DNA from: Phytopseudomonas punonensis
Lineage (GTDB): Bacteria; Pseudomonadota; Gammaproteobacteria; Pseudomonadales; Pseudomonadaceae
DNA length: 64,000 nt
Direction: 5' to 3'
NCBI RefSeq assembly: GCF_900142655.1
Contig: NZ_FRBQ01000002.1
Coordinates: forward strand, 256,918 to 320,917
Shown here: piece after piece, positions 1-9,541 of the stretch
How positions within the stretch are numbered: the stretch's first letter is position 1
Layout of the letters: every line of letters begins with the position of its first letter
Program-made: the position numbers and the translations under genes
Notes under the pieces: model-generated
Seen by the model: only the letters and a program-made list of their open reading frames with translations
The model's database searches: none
What the model was told of the DNA's origin: nothing

Positions 1-444
1 CTTAAGTACATGGGCCTCGCCGCCAACCAGCCGATCACCGACATCAAGCTTGATCGCGTGTTCATTGGCTCGTGCACCAACTCGCGCATCGAAGATCTGC
101 GCGCCGCTGCTGAAGTGGCCAGGGGTCGCAAGGTCGCCAGCACCGTCAAGCAGGCGCTGGTCGTTCCGGGCTCAGGTCTGGTCAAGGCCCAGGCGGAAAG
201 CGAAGGGCTGGACAAGATCTTCATCGAAGCCGGTTTCGAGTGGCGTGAACCAGGCTGCTCCATGTGCCTGGCGATGAACCCGGACAAACTCGGCAACGGC
301 GAGCATTGCGCGTCGACCTCCAACCGCAACTTCGAAGGCCGTCAGGGCGCTGGTGGTCGTACCCACCTGGTAAGCCCGGCCATGGCTGCCGCCGCAGCGG
401 TCACCGGTCGCTTCATCGACGTTCGCGAATTGATTCAGGCCTGA
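1..444 (+). CDS. leuC: 3-isopropylmalate dehydratase large subunit (3' part only)
   Basis: LeuC with LeuD isomerises 2-isopropylmalate to 3-isopropylmalate in leucine synthesis (cytoplasm). The frame is open from base 1, so the N-terminal two thirds lie outside the window. Visible are the three cysteine positions that bind the [4Fe-4S] cluster in the aconitase family: one in IGSCTNSR and two in PGCSMC. The C-terminus ends in a typical GRFxDVR segment. The stop is 10 bases before leuD, so the two subunits are co-transcribed. Confidence 0.97.
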   Translation, partial: LKYMGLAANQPITDIKLDRVFIGSCTNSRIEDLRAAAEVARGRKVASTVKQALVVPGSGLVKAQAESEGLDKIFIEAGFEWREPGCSMCLAMNPDKLGNGEHCASTSNRNFEGRQGAGGRTHLVSPAMAAAAAVTGRFIDVRELIQA

Positions 445-454
445 GGAGTACGAC

Positions 455-1102
455 ATGACACCTTTTACCCAGCACACCGGCTTGGTCGCTCCGCTTGATC
501 GCGCCAACGTCGACACCGACCAGATCATCCCCAAGCAGTTCTTGAAGTCGATCAAGCGCACCGGCTTTGGCCCGAACCTGTTCGACGAGTGGCGTTACCT
601 GGATGTCGGGCAGCCAAACCAAGACAACTCCAATCGGCCGCTCAATAAGGACTTCGTGCTCAACTTCCCGCGTTATCAGGGCGCCAGCGTGTTGCTGGCC
701 CGTGAAAACTTTGGTTGTGGTTCGAGCCGCGAGCACGCGCCGTGGGCGCTGGACGAGTACGGTTTCCGCACCGTGATCGCGCCGAGCTTCGCTGATATCT
801 TCTTCAACAACAGCTTCAAGAACGGCCTGCTGCCGATCGTGCTGGCCGAAGAGGAAGTCGATGCGCTGTTCGAACAGGCCGAGGCCACCGAGGGTTACCA
901 ACTGACCGTCGACCTCGCTGCGCAGACCGTCACCCGTCCGGATGGCGTGCAGTACAACTTTGAAGTCGATGCCTTCCGCAAGCACTGCCTGCTCAATGGC
1001 CTCGATGATATCGGCCTGACTCTGCAGGACGCCGACGCGATCCGTGCGTTCGAAGTCGGCTACAGGCAACGTCAGCCGTGGCTGTTCGGCGCCATCAAGT
1101 AA
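455..1102 (+). CDS. leuD: 3-isopropylmalate dehydratase small subunit
   Basis: Small (swivel-domain) subunit of isopropylmalate isomerase, 215 residues, the usual bacterial LeuD length. It begins [20 protein letters not shown] and holds the conserved [15 protein letters not shown] and [15 protein letters not shown] motifs; the latter binds substrate. A GAGGAG ribosome-binding site lies about 7 bases before the ATG. It directly follows leuC and is separated from leuB by 195 bases with possible RNA structure. P. aeruginosa has, as I recall, an extra gene between leuD and leuB; none is present here. Confidence 0.98.
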   Translation: MTPFTQHTGLVAPLDRANVDTDQIIPKQFLKSIKRTGFGPNLFDEWRYLDVGQPNQDNSNRPLNKDFVLNFPRYQGASVLLARENFGCGSSREHAPWALDEYGFRTVIAPSFADIFFNNSFKNGLLPIVLAEEEVDALFEQAEATEGYQLTVDLAAQTVTRPDGVQYNFEVDAFRKHCLLNGLDDIGLTLQDADAIRAFEVGYRQRQPWLFGAIK

Positions 1103-1157
1103 GCCGCCCGCGCCGCCTGGCGGCGCGGAAAAATAAGGTTACGTGTTATCGGTGAAT

Positions 1158-1247
1158 GGGCCCGTAGCGCCTTGACCCCGCCCGAACGGACGCCGAACAT
1201 GGCGCCCCTCGCGGCAGGGTAATGGCCACGGGCCTGTTCGGGTTTTT
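1158..1247 (+). promoter_or_regulatory. Possible structured leader / attenuator between leuD and leuB
   Basis: The 195-base gap between leuD and leuB has no plausible gene. GGCCCGT (1159-1165) is complementary to ACGGGCC (1228-1234), and CCCGAAC (1181-1187) to GTTCGGG (1236-1242), which is followed by TTTTT (1243-1247). The second pairing would be a long-loop terminator. The two pairings cross each other, so they could form a pseudoknot or compete. A separate short hairpin, CGCCGCC/GGCGGCG, lies near 1109-1125. This is structure seen by eye only; no folding energy was calculated. Confidence 0.3.
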
Positions 1248-1297
1248 ACAGGTCGCGCACGGCAAGGCCGGCGGCCCGAACCTAATAAAGGAAAGGT

Positions 1298-2380
1298 ATG
1301 AGCAAGCAGATTCTGATTCTTCCCGGTGATGGCATCGGCCCGGAAATCATGGCCGAAGCGGTCAAGGTATTGCGCCTGGCCAATGACAAGTTCGACCTCA
1401 ACGTCGAACTGTCGTTTGACGAGCTGGGCGGTGCGGCCGTCGACAAGTACGGCGTGCCGCTGGCTGACGAAACCCTGGAACGCGCCCGCGCGGCCGATGC
1501 CGTGCTGCTTGGCGCCGTGGGTGGCCCGAAATGGGACAAGATCGACCCGGCCATTCGCCCCGAGCGTGGCCTGCTGAAGATCCGCTCGCAGCTCGGCCTG
1601 TTCGCCAACCTGCGCCCGGCCATCCTTTACCCGCAGCTGGCCGACGCTTCGTCGCTCAAGCCCGAAGTGGTGGCTGGCCTGGATATCCTGATCGTCCGTG
1701 AGCTGACTGGCGGCATCTACTTCGGTCAGCCGCGCGAAACCAAGGTGCTGGAAAGCGGCGAGCGCATGGCGTACGACACGCTGCCATATAGCGAGAGCGA
1801 AATCCGCCGTATCGCCAAGGTCGGTTTCGACATGGCCATGGTGCGCAACAAGAAACTGTGCTCGGTGGACAAGGCCAACGTCCTCGCCTCCAGCCAGCTG
1901 TGGCGCGCCGTGGTCGAGGAAGTGGCCAAGGATTACCCGGATGTCGAGCTGAGCCACATGTACGTCGACAACGCTGCCATGCAGCTGGTGCGTGCGCCGA
2001 AGCAGTTCGACGTGATGGTTACCGACAACATGTTCGGCGACATCCTTTCCGACGAGGCCTCGATGCTCACCGGTTCCATCGGTATGCTGCCGTCCGCTTC
2101 GCTGGATGCCAACAACAAGGGCATGTACGAGCCGTGCCATGGTTCGGCGCCGGATATCGCCGGGCAGGGCATCGCCAACCCGCTGGCGACCATTCTGTCG
2201 GTGTCGATGATGCTGCGTTACAGCTTCAACCAGGCTCAGGCCGCCGATGCCATCGAGCTGGCCGTGAGCCGCGTGCTCGACCAGGGCCTGCGCACCGGTG
2301 ACATCCATTCGGCGGGTACGACCAAGGTCGGCACTGCGGCGATGGGTGATGCGGTAGTCGAAGCGCTGCGTAGTCTGTAA
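1298..2380 (+). CDS. leuB: 3-isopropylmalate dehydrogenase
   Basis: LeuB oxidatively decarboxylates 3-isopropylmalate with NAD+, the third leucine-specific step. The protein has 360 residues, the normal length. Visible family features are the N-terminal [10 protein letters not shown], the substrate-binding arginine region ([21 protein letters not shown]), the signature [17 protein letters not shown] with the metal-binding aspartates, and [15 protein letters not shown] near the C-terminus. An AAGGAAAGG ribosome-binding site precedes the ATG. It sits between leuD and asd, linking leucine and aspartate-family synthesis as in other pseudomonads. Confidence 0.98.
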   Translation: MSKQILILPGDGIGPEIMAEAVKVLRLANDKFDLNVELSFDELGGAAVDKYGVPLADETLERARAADAVLLGAVGGPKWDKIDPAIRPERGLLKIRSQLGLFANLRPAILYPQLADASSLKPEVVAGLDILIVRELTGGIYFGQPRETKVLESGERMAYDTLPYSESEIRRIAKVGFDMAMVRNKKLCSVDKANVLASSQLWRAVVEEVAKDYPDVELSHMYVDNAAMQLVRAPKQFDVMVTDNMFGDILSDEASMLTGSIGMLPSASLDANNKGMYEPCHGSAPDIAGQGIANPLATILSVSMMLRYSFNQAQAADAIELAVSRVLDQGLRTGDIHSAGTTKVGTAAMGDAVVEALRSL

Positions 2381-2434
2381 TCTTCCAGGCCGCTGGAAAC
2401 TGTCCGGCGGTTTGTTCATATAGGTGTAGTGGTT

Positions 2435-3547
2435 ATGAAACGTGTAGGTCTTATCGGTTGGCGTGGCATGGTCGGTTCCGTGCTTATGCAGCGCATGCTG
2501 GAAGAACAGGATTTCGATCTGATCGAGCCAGTGTTCTTCACCACCTCCAATGTCGGTGGCCAAGGCCCTGCCATTGGCAAGGAAACCGAAGCGCTCAAGG
2601 ATGCCTACAGCATCGACGAGCTCAAAGGCCTGGACGTGATTCTCACCTGCCAAGGTGGCGACTACACCAGCGAAGTATTCCCGAAGCTGCGTGAGGCGGG
2701 CTGGAAGGGCTACTGGATCGACGCGGCGTCCTCGCTGCGTATGGCTGACGACGCGGTGATCGTGCTCGACCCGGTCAACCGCCGGGTCATTGACCACGCG
2801 CTGGATGCCGGCACCAAGAACTACATCGGCGGCAACTGCACCGTCAGCCTGATGCTGATGGCCCTCGGCGGTCTGTACGAAGCCGGCCTGGTCGAGTGGA
2901 TGAGCGCCATGACCTACCAGGCGGCGTCCGGTGCTGGCGCGCAGAACATGCGCGAGCTGATCAAGCAGATGGGCACCATCAACGCCACCGTGGCCGATGA
3001 ACTGGCCGACCCGGCCAGCGCCATCCTCGACATCGACCGGAAAGTAGCCGAAGCCATGCGCGGCGATGCGTTCCCGGTCGACAACTTCGGCGTGCCGCTG
3101 GCCGGCAGCCTGATTCCTTATATCGACAAGGAACTGCCTAACGGCCAGAGTCGCGAAGAGTGGAAGGCCCAGGCGGAAACCAACAAGATTCTCGGGCGCT
3201 TCAAGAATCCGATTCCGGTCGACGGCATCTGCGTGCGCATCGGCGCCATGCGTTGCCACAGCCAGGCGCTGACCATCAAGCTCAACAAGGACGTGCCGCT
3301 CTCCGATATCGAAGGGCTGATCAGCCAGCACAACCCGTGGGTCAAGCTGGTGCCGAACCATCGCGAAGCCAGCATCCGCGAACTCGGTCCGGCTGCCGTT
3401 ACCGGCACCCTGAGCGTACCGGTCGGCCGTCTGCGCAAGCTGAACATGGGTTCGCAGTACTTGGGCGCTTTCACCGTGGGCGACCAGCTGCTGTGGGGCG
3501 CTGCCGAGCCGCTGCGCCGTATGTTGCGCATCCTGCTGGAGCGTTGA
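2435..3547 (+). CDS. asd: Aspartate-semialdehyde dehydrogenase
   Basis: Asd reduces aspartyl phosphate to aspartate semialdehyde, the branch point to lysine, diaminopimelate, methionine and threonine. The 370-residue protein starts [20 protein letters not shown] and carries the active-site cysteine in [13 protein letters not shown] (about residue 135) and the substrate-binding [16 protein letters not shown] segment. A GTG two codons upstream (2429) is in frame, but the ATG at 2435 is the usual start. It is the Gram-negative type, about the same length as E. coli Asd. An Asd-like paralogue lacking the cysteine lies immediately downstream. Confidence 0.97.
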   Translation: MKRVGLIGWRGMVGSVLMQRMLEEQDFDLIEPVFFTTSNVGGQGPAIGKETEALKDAYSIDELKGLDVILTCQGGDYTSEVFPKLREAGWKGYWIDAASSLRMADDAVIVLDPVNRRVIDHALDAGTKNYIGGNCTVSLMLMALGGLYEAGLVEWMSAMTYQAASGAGAQNMRELIKQMGTINATVADELADPASAILDIDRKVAEAMRGDAFPVDNFGVPLAGSLIPYIDKELPNGQSREEWKAQAETNKILGRFKNPIPVDGICVRIGAMRCHSQALTIKLNKDVPLSDIEGLISQHNPWVKLVPNHREASIRELGPAAVTGTLSVPVGRLRKLNMGSQYLGAFTVGDQLLWGAAEPLRRMLRILLER

Positions 3548-3555
3548 TTCACAAG

Positions 3556-3577
3556 CGGCGCGCTGCCAGGCGCGCCG
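3556..3577 (+). terminator. GC-rich hairpin after asd
   Basis: CGGCGCGC (3556-3563) pairs perfectly with GCGCGCCG (3570-3577) around a 6-base loop, just after the asd stop codon. There is no T-run, so it could be an RNA-stabilising stem or a weak terminator rather than a true intrinsic terminator. Confidence 0.4.
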
Positions 3578-3684
3578 TGCTTGGGGCTGGTAGAGGGTGG
3601 TCGCTTGCGATTGCCGTCGCCGGCCCCTTTGCTTTTCGGTAGAGTGCTGGGTCTGTTTCAGCTATCGAGCGTCAGGCTCCCTTC

Positions 3685-4692
3685 ATGACTTCTAACTTTG
3701 CTATAGCCATCGTCGGTGCTACCGGCAGTGTTGGCGAAACCCTGCTGCAAATCCTCGAAGAGCGCGATTTCCCGATCAGTGATCTGCATCTGCTGGCCAG
3801 CAACGAGTCGGCCGGCCGCACGCTGGCCTACAGAGGCCGTAACCTGCGCGTGCGTGCGGTAGACGGTTTCGATTTCCGTACCGTGCAACTGGTGTTCTTT
3901 GCTGCCGACCCATCGGTGACCCTGGCCCATGCCGACGCGGTGCGTAAGGCCGGCTGTTCGCTGATCGATGTAACGGGTGCGCTGCCAAGTGACGTTGCGC
4001 CGCGCGTGGTGCCGGAAGTTAACGGCGCTCTGATCAGTGGTGAGGCGCCGTTCGCCGTGACCAGCCCGTCCTCGGTGGCAGTTGCCGTGAGCCTGGTGCT
4101 TGGGGCACTACGCGAGCACGTGCAGGTGCGCAGGCTGGTGATCGATGCCGGGCTGGCGGTCTCCAGCCGTGGGCGAGAGGGCGTTTCCGAGCTGGCGCGG
4201 CAAACCGCCGAGCTGCTCAACGGCCGTTCTGTCGAGCCTCGTCTGTTCGATCGGCAGATGGCGTTCAACGTGCTCGCCCAGGTTGACGAGCCGGATGCCG
4301 AGGGCCATGGCCGCCTGGAGCGCCGAGTCAACGCAGACATCAAGGCATTGTTCGCTGATGAGGCGCTGAATGTCGCGGTCAGCTGCCATCAGGTGCCGGT
4401 ATTTTTCGGCGATAGTTTGAGTGTCACCGTGCAGGCGTCTACACCTGTAGAGCTGGGCAAGGTAATTGCCGCGCTGGATGCCGCTGCTGGCATCGAGCTG
4501 GTGGATGCCGGTGATTACCCCACGGTTATCGGTGACGCCGTCGGCCAGGATGAAGTCTACGTAGGCCGCGTACGCCGGGGGATTGATGACCCCTGTGAGC
4601 TCAGTTTGTGGATTGTGTCTGATAATGTGCGAAAAGGTGCTGCTTTGAACGCGGTGCAACTGGCCGAGTTATTGATAAAACACCATCTGTAA
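3685..4692 (+). CDS. usg: Aspartate-semialdehyde dehydrogenase-like protein (Usg type), probably not catalytic
   Basis: Rossmann-fold protein of the Asd/Usg family, 335 residues, starting MTSNFAIAIVGATGSVGETL with an intact GATGSVG nucleotide-binding loop. The active-site segment that reads NC(T/V) in true Asd reads VTSPSSVAVAVS here, so the catalytic cysteine is replaced by serine. The later RNADI-like and C-terminal dimerisation regions remain recognisable (VNADIKALF). The same pair order, asd followed by an asd-like gene, occurs in P. aeruginosa (PA3117-PA3116). It is unlikely to be an Asd enzyme; the real role is unknown. Confidence 0.85.
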   Translation: MTSNFAIAIVGATGSVGETLLQILEERDFPISDLHLLASNESAGRTLAYRGRNLRVRAVDGFDFRTVQLVFFAADPSVTLAHADAVRKAGCSLIDVTGALPSDVAPRVVPEVNGALISGEAPFAVTSPSSVAVAVSLVLGALREHVQVRRLVIDAGLAVSSRGREGVSELARQTAELLNGRSVEPRLFDRQMAFNVLAQVDEPDAEGHGRLERRVNADIKALFADEALNVAVSCHQVPVFFGDSLSVTVQASTPVELGKVIAALDAAAGIELVDAGDYPTVIGDAVGQDEVYVGRVRRGIDDPCELSLWIVSDNVRKGAALNAVQLAELLIKHHL

Positions 4693-4838
4693 AAGATACT
4701 TATCCGGAAGTCTGCATATCTATTCGAGCTTGGCAAAAACTGAGCGCGCTGATCGTTGGCTGGGGGGCCTGAAAAGGGGCAGCCACCGATCACCTATTCT
4801 CTCGTCTCTCGAGAGCAGTTAACACAAAGGAAAAGGCT

Positions 4839-7649
4839 ATGGTTCGGGTTCGTAAACTGGTACTGGCTATCGCTGCGGCGACGGCGTTGTCTTCCGGTAT
4901 GGCGCATGCGCTGGGTGTCGGCGAGTTGACACTCCAGTCGTCTCTGAACCAGCCTCTGGTGGCGGAAATTGAACTGTTGGACGTGCGCGACCTTTCCGCT
5001 GCGGAAATGCGGCCCTCGTTGGCCTCGCCAGAGGAATTCAACAAGGCAGGTGTCGACCGCCAGTATTTCCTGACCGACCTCAAGTTCACACCCATCGTCA
5101 AACCCAATGGCAAGAGCGTGATTCGTGTCACCTCGACCAAGCCGGTTCGCGAGCCTTACCTGAATTTCCTGGTAGAAGTGCTGTGGCCCAATGGCCGCCT
5201 GCTGCGCGAGTACACCCTGCTGCTCGACCCACCACTGTATTCCCCGCAAGCCGCTGCTGCCCCGCAATTGCCGGTGGCCGCGCCTGTGCCTGCTCCGCGC
5301 CCAGCGCCTAGCGCAGCACCGCGTGCTGCTGCACCCGCTCCCGCACCGGCTGCGCCGCGTGCGAGCAGCGCTGGTGGTGATTACCGCACCAATGCCAACG
5401 ACACACTGTGGGAAGTAGCCCAGCGTGCAGGCGGTAGCGGTAGCGTTCACCAGAAGATGCTCGCCATCCAGGATCTCAACCCGGATGCCTTCATTGGCGG
5501 CAATATCAACCGCATGAAGAGCGGCCAGGTACTGCGTCTGCCGGATGATCAGCAGATCGCCCGTCGTAGCCAGTCCGAAGCGTTGGCGCAGGTCGGCGAA
5601 CAAAACAGTTCCTGGCGTCAGGGTCGTAGTGCACCGGCAGTCGCTGGCACCCGGCAGATCGACGCCACGCGCCGTAGCACTGCTGGCGCCGCGCCAGCCG
5701 AAGTGGCCGCCCAGGACAAGCTCAAACTGGTCGCTGCCGAAGCAGGCAAGGCTACTGCCGGCAGCGAGAACGGTTCTGCCAACAGCGCCGCGCTGTCCAA
5801 CCAGCTCGCAGTTACCCAAGAGAGCCTGGACTCGACGCGCCGTGAGAATGATGAGCTCAAGGATCGGATGACCGATCTGCAAAGCCAGCTCGATAAACTG
5901 CAGCGGCTCATTCAGCTCAAAGACAACCAACTGGCCAAGCTGCAGGCTGATGCGTCGGCACCAGCCGGCCAGGCGGCCGCTAACGGAGCAGCCGCTAGCG
6001 TAGGCACCGCTCAAGCCCCAGCTGCGCCAGCCACTCCGCCTACTACCGCACCAGCTGCTGGTGCCCCGGCAAACGAAGCGCCAGCTGCGGCCAATGAGCC
6101 GGCGCCTGCCGAGGCCACGCCAGCCGATCAGGCACCTTCTGCTCCAGCTGCCGAAACGGCTCCGACCCAAGCGCCTGAAGTGGCTGCAGAGCCTGCCCCG
6201 GCCGAGCCTGCGGCACCTGCTGCCGAAACTCCTGCGCCGGCGCCGGTAGTTGCAGCGCCTGAAACAGCCGAAGAAGACAGTGCTCTCGATAACCTGCTGG
6301 CCAACCCGATGATGTTGGGGTTGATCGGCGGCAGTCTGCTGCTGGCGCTTCTGTTGGTGCTGCTGATTCTCTCGCGCCGCAATGCTCGTAAGGCGGAAGA
6401 GGAAGAAGCCAGCCTGGCGGTCTATGAAGAAGACACCCACCGCTTCGATAGCGATCTGGAACTGCCGGCCGACAGCCTTAACGATCTGCCGGACGACCAG
6501 GTTGCCCTGTCGCAGCCTGTAGGCGAAGAGCGCATTACCGCGCAGACCGGTGATGCTCTGGGTGAGGCTGATATCTACATCGCTTACGGCCGCTTCAATC
6601 AGGCTGCCGAGCTGCTGCACAATGCGATCAACGATGAGCCGCACCGCACCGATTTGCGTCTGAAACTGATGGAAGTCTATGCCGAGCTGGGCGATCGCGA
6701 AGGTTTCGCGCGTCAAGAAAGCGAGCTGCGCGAGATCGGTGGCGCCAATGCTCAGGTTGAGCAGTTGAAGAGCCGTTATCCAGCGATGGTCGTGCTCGGC
6801 GGCGCTGCTGCAGCTGCCAGCTATGCGGCCGCTGATGATCTGGACTCCTTCAGCCTCGACGATCTGGCGCTCGACGAGCCGGAGCAGGTAACCGCTCCTC
6901 GCCAGCCAGCCGCTGATGACGCTTTCGATCTGGACCTCGATGCACTGGAAGCCGAGTTCGCGGCAGAGCCGCTGCCCAAGGCGCAGGATGACATCGCCAG
7001 CTTTGATGAAATCGACACCCTGAGCCTGGATTCGGATCTGGACCTGCATTCCCAGCCGCCTGTTACAAGCAAGGACGACGCTTTCGACCTGGGTCTTGGC
7101 GATGAAACCACCAGCCGTCAGGAGCTCGGTGGTGAGCTGGCCGACTTCAGCCTCGACCTCGATACTCCGGCCGGCACAACTGCCACGCAGGATGACGATT
7201 TCCTGCTGAGCCTGGATGACGAAGCCGAAAAGCCGGCGCCTGATCTGGCCGAGCTTTCTTCAGCGCTGGATAACGACAAGCCCGAAGATGATTTTGGCCT
7301 CCCAGCCGATTTCGACCTGTCGCTCAACGACGAGCCAGTTCAGACGAACACCGGTGCAAGTTTCGCCGCTCAGCTCGATGATGTGACCGCCGAGCTCGAT
7401 CAGTTGGCCGAAAGCCTCGAGCAGCAAGGGCAGCAGGATATGCAAGCCGATAATCTGCCGCTCGATGAAGACGATGATTTCGACTTCCTCTCCGGCACCG
7501 ACGAAACCGCCACCAAGCTGGACCTGGCGCGGGCTTACATTGATATGGGCGATACCGAAGGTGCTCGTGACATCCTCGATGAAGTGATCGCCGAAGGTAA
7601 TGATGGTCAGCAGCAGGAAGCACGCGAGCTGATCGGCAAGCTGGTTTAA
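4839..7649 (+). CDS. fimV: Polar hub protein FimV with LysM domain
   Basis: FimV is an inner-membrane protein that binds peptidoglycan, sits at the cell pole and is needed for type IV pilus assembly and twitching. The 936 residues show, in order: a signal peptide (MVRVRKLVLAIAAATALSSG...AHA), a FimV N-terminal domain, a LysM domain at about 181-234, a coiled coil at about 327-368, an Ala/Pro/Glu-rich linker, one membrane span at about 490-514 (MMLGLIGGSLLLALLLVLLI), then a very acidic cytoplasmic region with TPR-like helices and the conserved FimV C-terminus (LDLARAYIDMGDTEGARDIL). The usual pseudomonad length is about 900-980. A strong terminator follows. Confidence 0.97.
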   Translation: MVRVRKLVLAIAAATALSSGMAHALGVGELTLQSSLNQPLVAEIELLDVRDLSAAEMRPSLASPEEFNKAGVDRQYFLTDLKFTPIVKPNGKSVIRVTSTKPVREPYLNFLVEVLWPNGRLLREYTLLLDPPLYSPQAAAAPQLPVAAPVPAPRPAPSAAPRAAAPAPAPAAPRASSAGGDYRTNANDTLWEVAQRAGGSGSVHQKMLAIQDLNPDAFIGGNINRMKSGQVLRLPDDQQIARRSQSEALAQVGEQNSSWRQGRSAPAVAGTRQIDATRRSTAGAAPAEVAAQDKLKLVAAEAGKATAGSENGSANSAALSNQLAVTQESLDSTRRENDELKDRMTDLQSQLDKLQRLIQLKDNQLAKLQADASAPAGQAAANGAAASVGTAQAPAAPATPPTTAPAAGAPANEAPAAANEPAPAEATPADQAPSAPAAETAPTQAPEVAAEPAPAEPAAPAAETPAPAPVVAAPETAEEDSALDNLLANPMMLGLIGGSLLLALLLVLLILSRRNARKAEEEEASLAVYEEDTHRFDSDLELPADSLNDLPDDQVALSQPVGEERITAQTGDALGEADIYIAYGRFNQAAELLHNAINDEPHRTDLRLKLMEVYAELGDREGFARQESELREIGGANAQVEQLKSRYPAMVVLGGAAAAASYAAADDLDSFSLDDLALDEPEQVTAPRQPAADDAFDLDLDALEAEFAAEPLPKAQDDIASFDEIDTLSLDSDLDLHSQPPVTSKDDAFDLGLGDETTSRQELGGELADFSLDLDTPAGTTATQDDDFLLSLDDEAEKPAPDLAELSSALDNDKPEDDFGLPADFDLSLNDEPVQTNTGASFAAQLDDVTAELDQLAESLEQQGQQDMQADNLPLDEDDDFDFLSGTDETATKLDLARAYIDMGDTEGARDILDEVIAEGNDGQQQEARELIGKLV

Positions 7650-7663
7650 CGAGCAATTGATTG

Positions 7664-7697
7664 GCAAAAACGGCAGCCCAGAGGCTGCCGTTTTTGC
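7664..7697 (+). terminator. Intrinsic terminator after fimV
   Basis: AAAAACGGCAGCC (7666-7678) pairs with GGCTGCCGTTTTT (7683-7695) around a 4-base loop, 15 bases after the fimV stop, and the 3' arm ends in a T-run. The A-run on the 5' side means it could also stop transcription coming from the other strand. Confidence 0.92.
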
Positions 7698-7808
7698 ATC
7701 TACAGCACACAACTAAATTGGCGGCTGGCATGGCAGCCTCCTTGGGTGGCGGTATAATTGCCGGCATTGCAGCTTTGATCTGGTCATAACCAATTGATTA
7801 ATGAACAA

Positions 7809-8654
7809 ATGACGGCAGCCGAAATGGCTGCCGTCGGCATTTACAAGATTGCTCTGGGCGTCGAGTACCGTGGCGCCCGCTATCGTGGTTTTCAGCGCCA
7901 GCGCGACGGTGTGCCCTCGATCCAGGCAGCGCTCGAAAAAGCCTTGTCCAAGGTTGCGGGCGGTGCGCCGGTGACGCTCAGTTGTGCAGGGCGCACCGAC
8001 GCCTTGGTGCATGCCAGCGGCCAGGTGGTGCATTTCGACACCACGGTTGACCGTTCCATGCATGCCTGGGTCATGGGTGCCAACATGAACCTGCCTGGTG
8101 ACATCAGCGTCACCTGGGCCAAGGCCATGCCAAAGCATTTCGACGCACGCTTCTGCGCCATGGCGCGGCGCTATCGCTATGTGATCTACAACGACCAGAT
8201 CCGCCCGGCGCATATGGCCGAAGAGGTCACCTGGAATCACCGGCCGCTGGATATCGAGCGCATGCGCGAGGCGGCCAAGGTGTTCCTGGGTACGCACGAC
8301 TTCAGCGCTTTTCGTGCTCGCCAGTGTCAGGCCAAGTCGCCGATCAAGACGGTTCACCATCTCGAACTGCTGCAGCACGGGCGTTTTATCGTGCTCGATA
8401 TCCGCGCCAATGCCTTTCTGCATCACATGGTGCGCAATATCGCTGGCGTGCTGATGACCATCGGCACTGGCGAACGGCCGGTTGGGTGGGCAGGGCAGGT
8501 GCTGCAAGCCGGCGTGCGCCGTACCGGCGGCGTGACGGCTCACCCCTATGGGTTGTATCTGGTGCAGGTGGATTACCCTGAAGAGTTCGACTTGCCGACC
8601 CGCTATCTTGGGCCGCACTTCTTGTCGGGCCTGGAAGACGTGGCGGCAAGGTAG
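7809..8654 (+). CDS. truA: tRNA pseudouridine(38-40) synthase
   Basis: TruA converts uridines 38-40 of the tRNA anticodon arm to pseudouridine. With the ATG at 7809 the protein has 281 residues; an in-frame TTG at 7794 and an ATG at 7824 are alternatives. The catalytic aspartate is in [18 protein letters not shown]. Most TruA proteins have Gly where this one has Leu (GRTDxGVHA). KSPIKTV and the C-terminal [13 protein letters not shown] and HPYGLYL motifs are present. A TATAAT at 7753-7758 may be the -10 element, but I see no good -35. A small inverted repeat (GGCAGCC/GGCTGCC, 7814-7832) lies in the start region and may affect translation. Confidence 0.95.
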   Translation: MTAAEMAAVGIYKIALGVEYRGARYRGFQRQRDGVPSIQAALEKALSKVAGGAPVTLSCAGRTDALVHASGQVVHFDTTVDRSMHAWVMGANMNLPGDISVTWAKAMPKHFDARFCAMARRYRYVIYNDQIRPAHMAEEVTWNHRPLDIERMREAAKVFLGTHDFSAFRARQCQAKSPIKTVHHLELLQHGRFIVLDIRANAFLHHMVRNIAGVLMTIGTGERPVGWAGQVLQAGVRRTGGVTAHPYGLYLVQVDYPEEFDLPTRYLGPHFLSGLEDVAAR

Positions 8655-8736
8655 GCGAGGCAGGGGCGCGGCAATTAATGGCGCGTCTTCGCTGGTCATT
8701 TGTTACCATCCGGCCTTTCGCGGAGGTATTCGTCTT

Positions 8737-9369
8737 TTGTCAGTCGTTCGCAGCAAGATCTGTGGGATTACGCGCCTTGAAGACGCGCTGGTTGCAGTGG
8801 CCGCTGGCGCCGATGCTATCGGCCTGGTTTTTTACGCGCGCAGCCCGCGAGCTGTGTCCGTAGAGCAGGCGCGTAACATTCTTGCTGGCTTGCCGCCATT
8901 CGTGACCACTGTTGGTTTGTTCGTCGATATGCCGCGTAGCGAAATCGAAGCGCTGCTTGCTGCCGTGCCGCTGGACCTGTTGCAGTTCCACGGTGATGAA
9001 AAAGCGGCTGATTGCGAAGCGCTCGGGCGGCCGTACATCAAGGCGCTGCGTGTTCGTGCAGGGGACGATGTAGCTGCGCTTGTCGGTGCTTACCCAAGTG
9101 CCCAGGCGGTTTTGCTCGATACCTATGTAGAAGGCGTGCCGGGCGGTACGGGGCAGGCTTTCGACTGGTCGCTGGTTCCGGCGAAGCTCAGCAAACCGGT
9201 GATTCTGGCCGGTGGCTTGACGGCGGATAACGTCGGGGCGGCCATCGCTCAGGTGCGTCCTTATGCAGTGGATGTCAGCGGTGGTGTCGAGGCTGGCAAG
9301 GGCATCAAGGATGCCACCAAGGTTAAAGACTTCGTGCGTGCTGTGCGTGCGGTTGGAGAGTTGATGTGA
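8737..9369 (+). CDS. trpF: Phosphoribosylanthranilate isomerase
   Basis: TrpF catalyses the Amadori rearrangement of phosphoribosylanthranilate in tryptophan synthesis. It is a TIM barrel of 210 residues. The start is a TTG at 8737, chosen because GGAGG lies 10 bases upstream and because homologues begin just before the KICGIT motif. The catalytic cysteine is in [12 protein letters not shown] and the general-acid aspartate in [31 protein letters not shown] and [15 protein letters not shown] form the phosphate site. It stands alone, not with trpA/trpB, as is usual in Pseudomonas. The upstream frame is open for another 63 codons but overlaps truA. Confidence 0.96.
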   Translation: MSVVRSKICGITRLEDALVAVAAGADAIGLVFYARSPRAVSVEQARNILAGLPPFVTTVGLFVDMPRSEIEALLAAVPLDLLQFHGDEKAADCEALGRPYIKALRVRAGDDVAALVGAYPSAQAVLLDTYVEGVPGGTGQAFDWSLVPAKLSKPVILAGGLTADNVGAAIAQVRPYAVDVSGGVEAGKGIKDATKVKDFVRAVRAVGELM

Positions 9370-9541
9370 CGGCGCCGCTCAGCGAGCCGTCCATACTCCT
9401 ATCGCCGCGGACAGTGCGCGCTTTTTTCGTGGTCGAGGCAGGTGGCGGGCAGCAAGCCGGCCCTTGGGGCGACCGCTTTGTGAATTCGCTTGTCATGTGT
9501 AACAAGCATGTTGAAGCCTACAGCGTTGGAGAATTGAGAGC

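Noticed and set aside
1139..3361. 740-codon minus-strand open frame over leuB and asd
   Set aside because: It mirrors the codon bias of two clear plus-strand genes and has no start signal or family resemblance.
4794..7049. 751-codon minus-strand open frame over fimV
   Set aside because: Antisense shadow of a GC-rich gene; low-complexity Arg/Ser/Gly runs reflect the Ala/Pro linker of FimV.
7753..7758. TATAAT before truA as a promoter
   Set aside because: Good -10 but no acceptable -35 at 16-18 bases; mentioned only in the truA entry.
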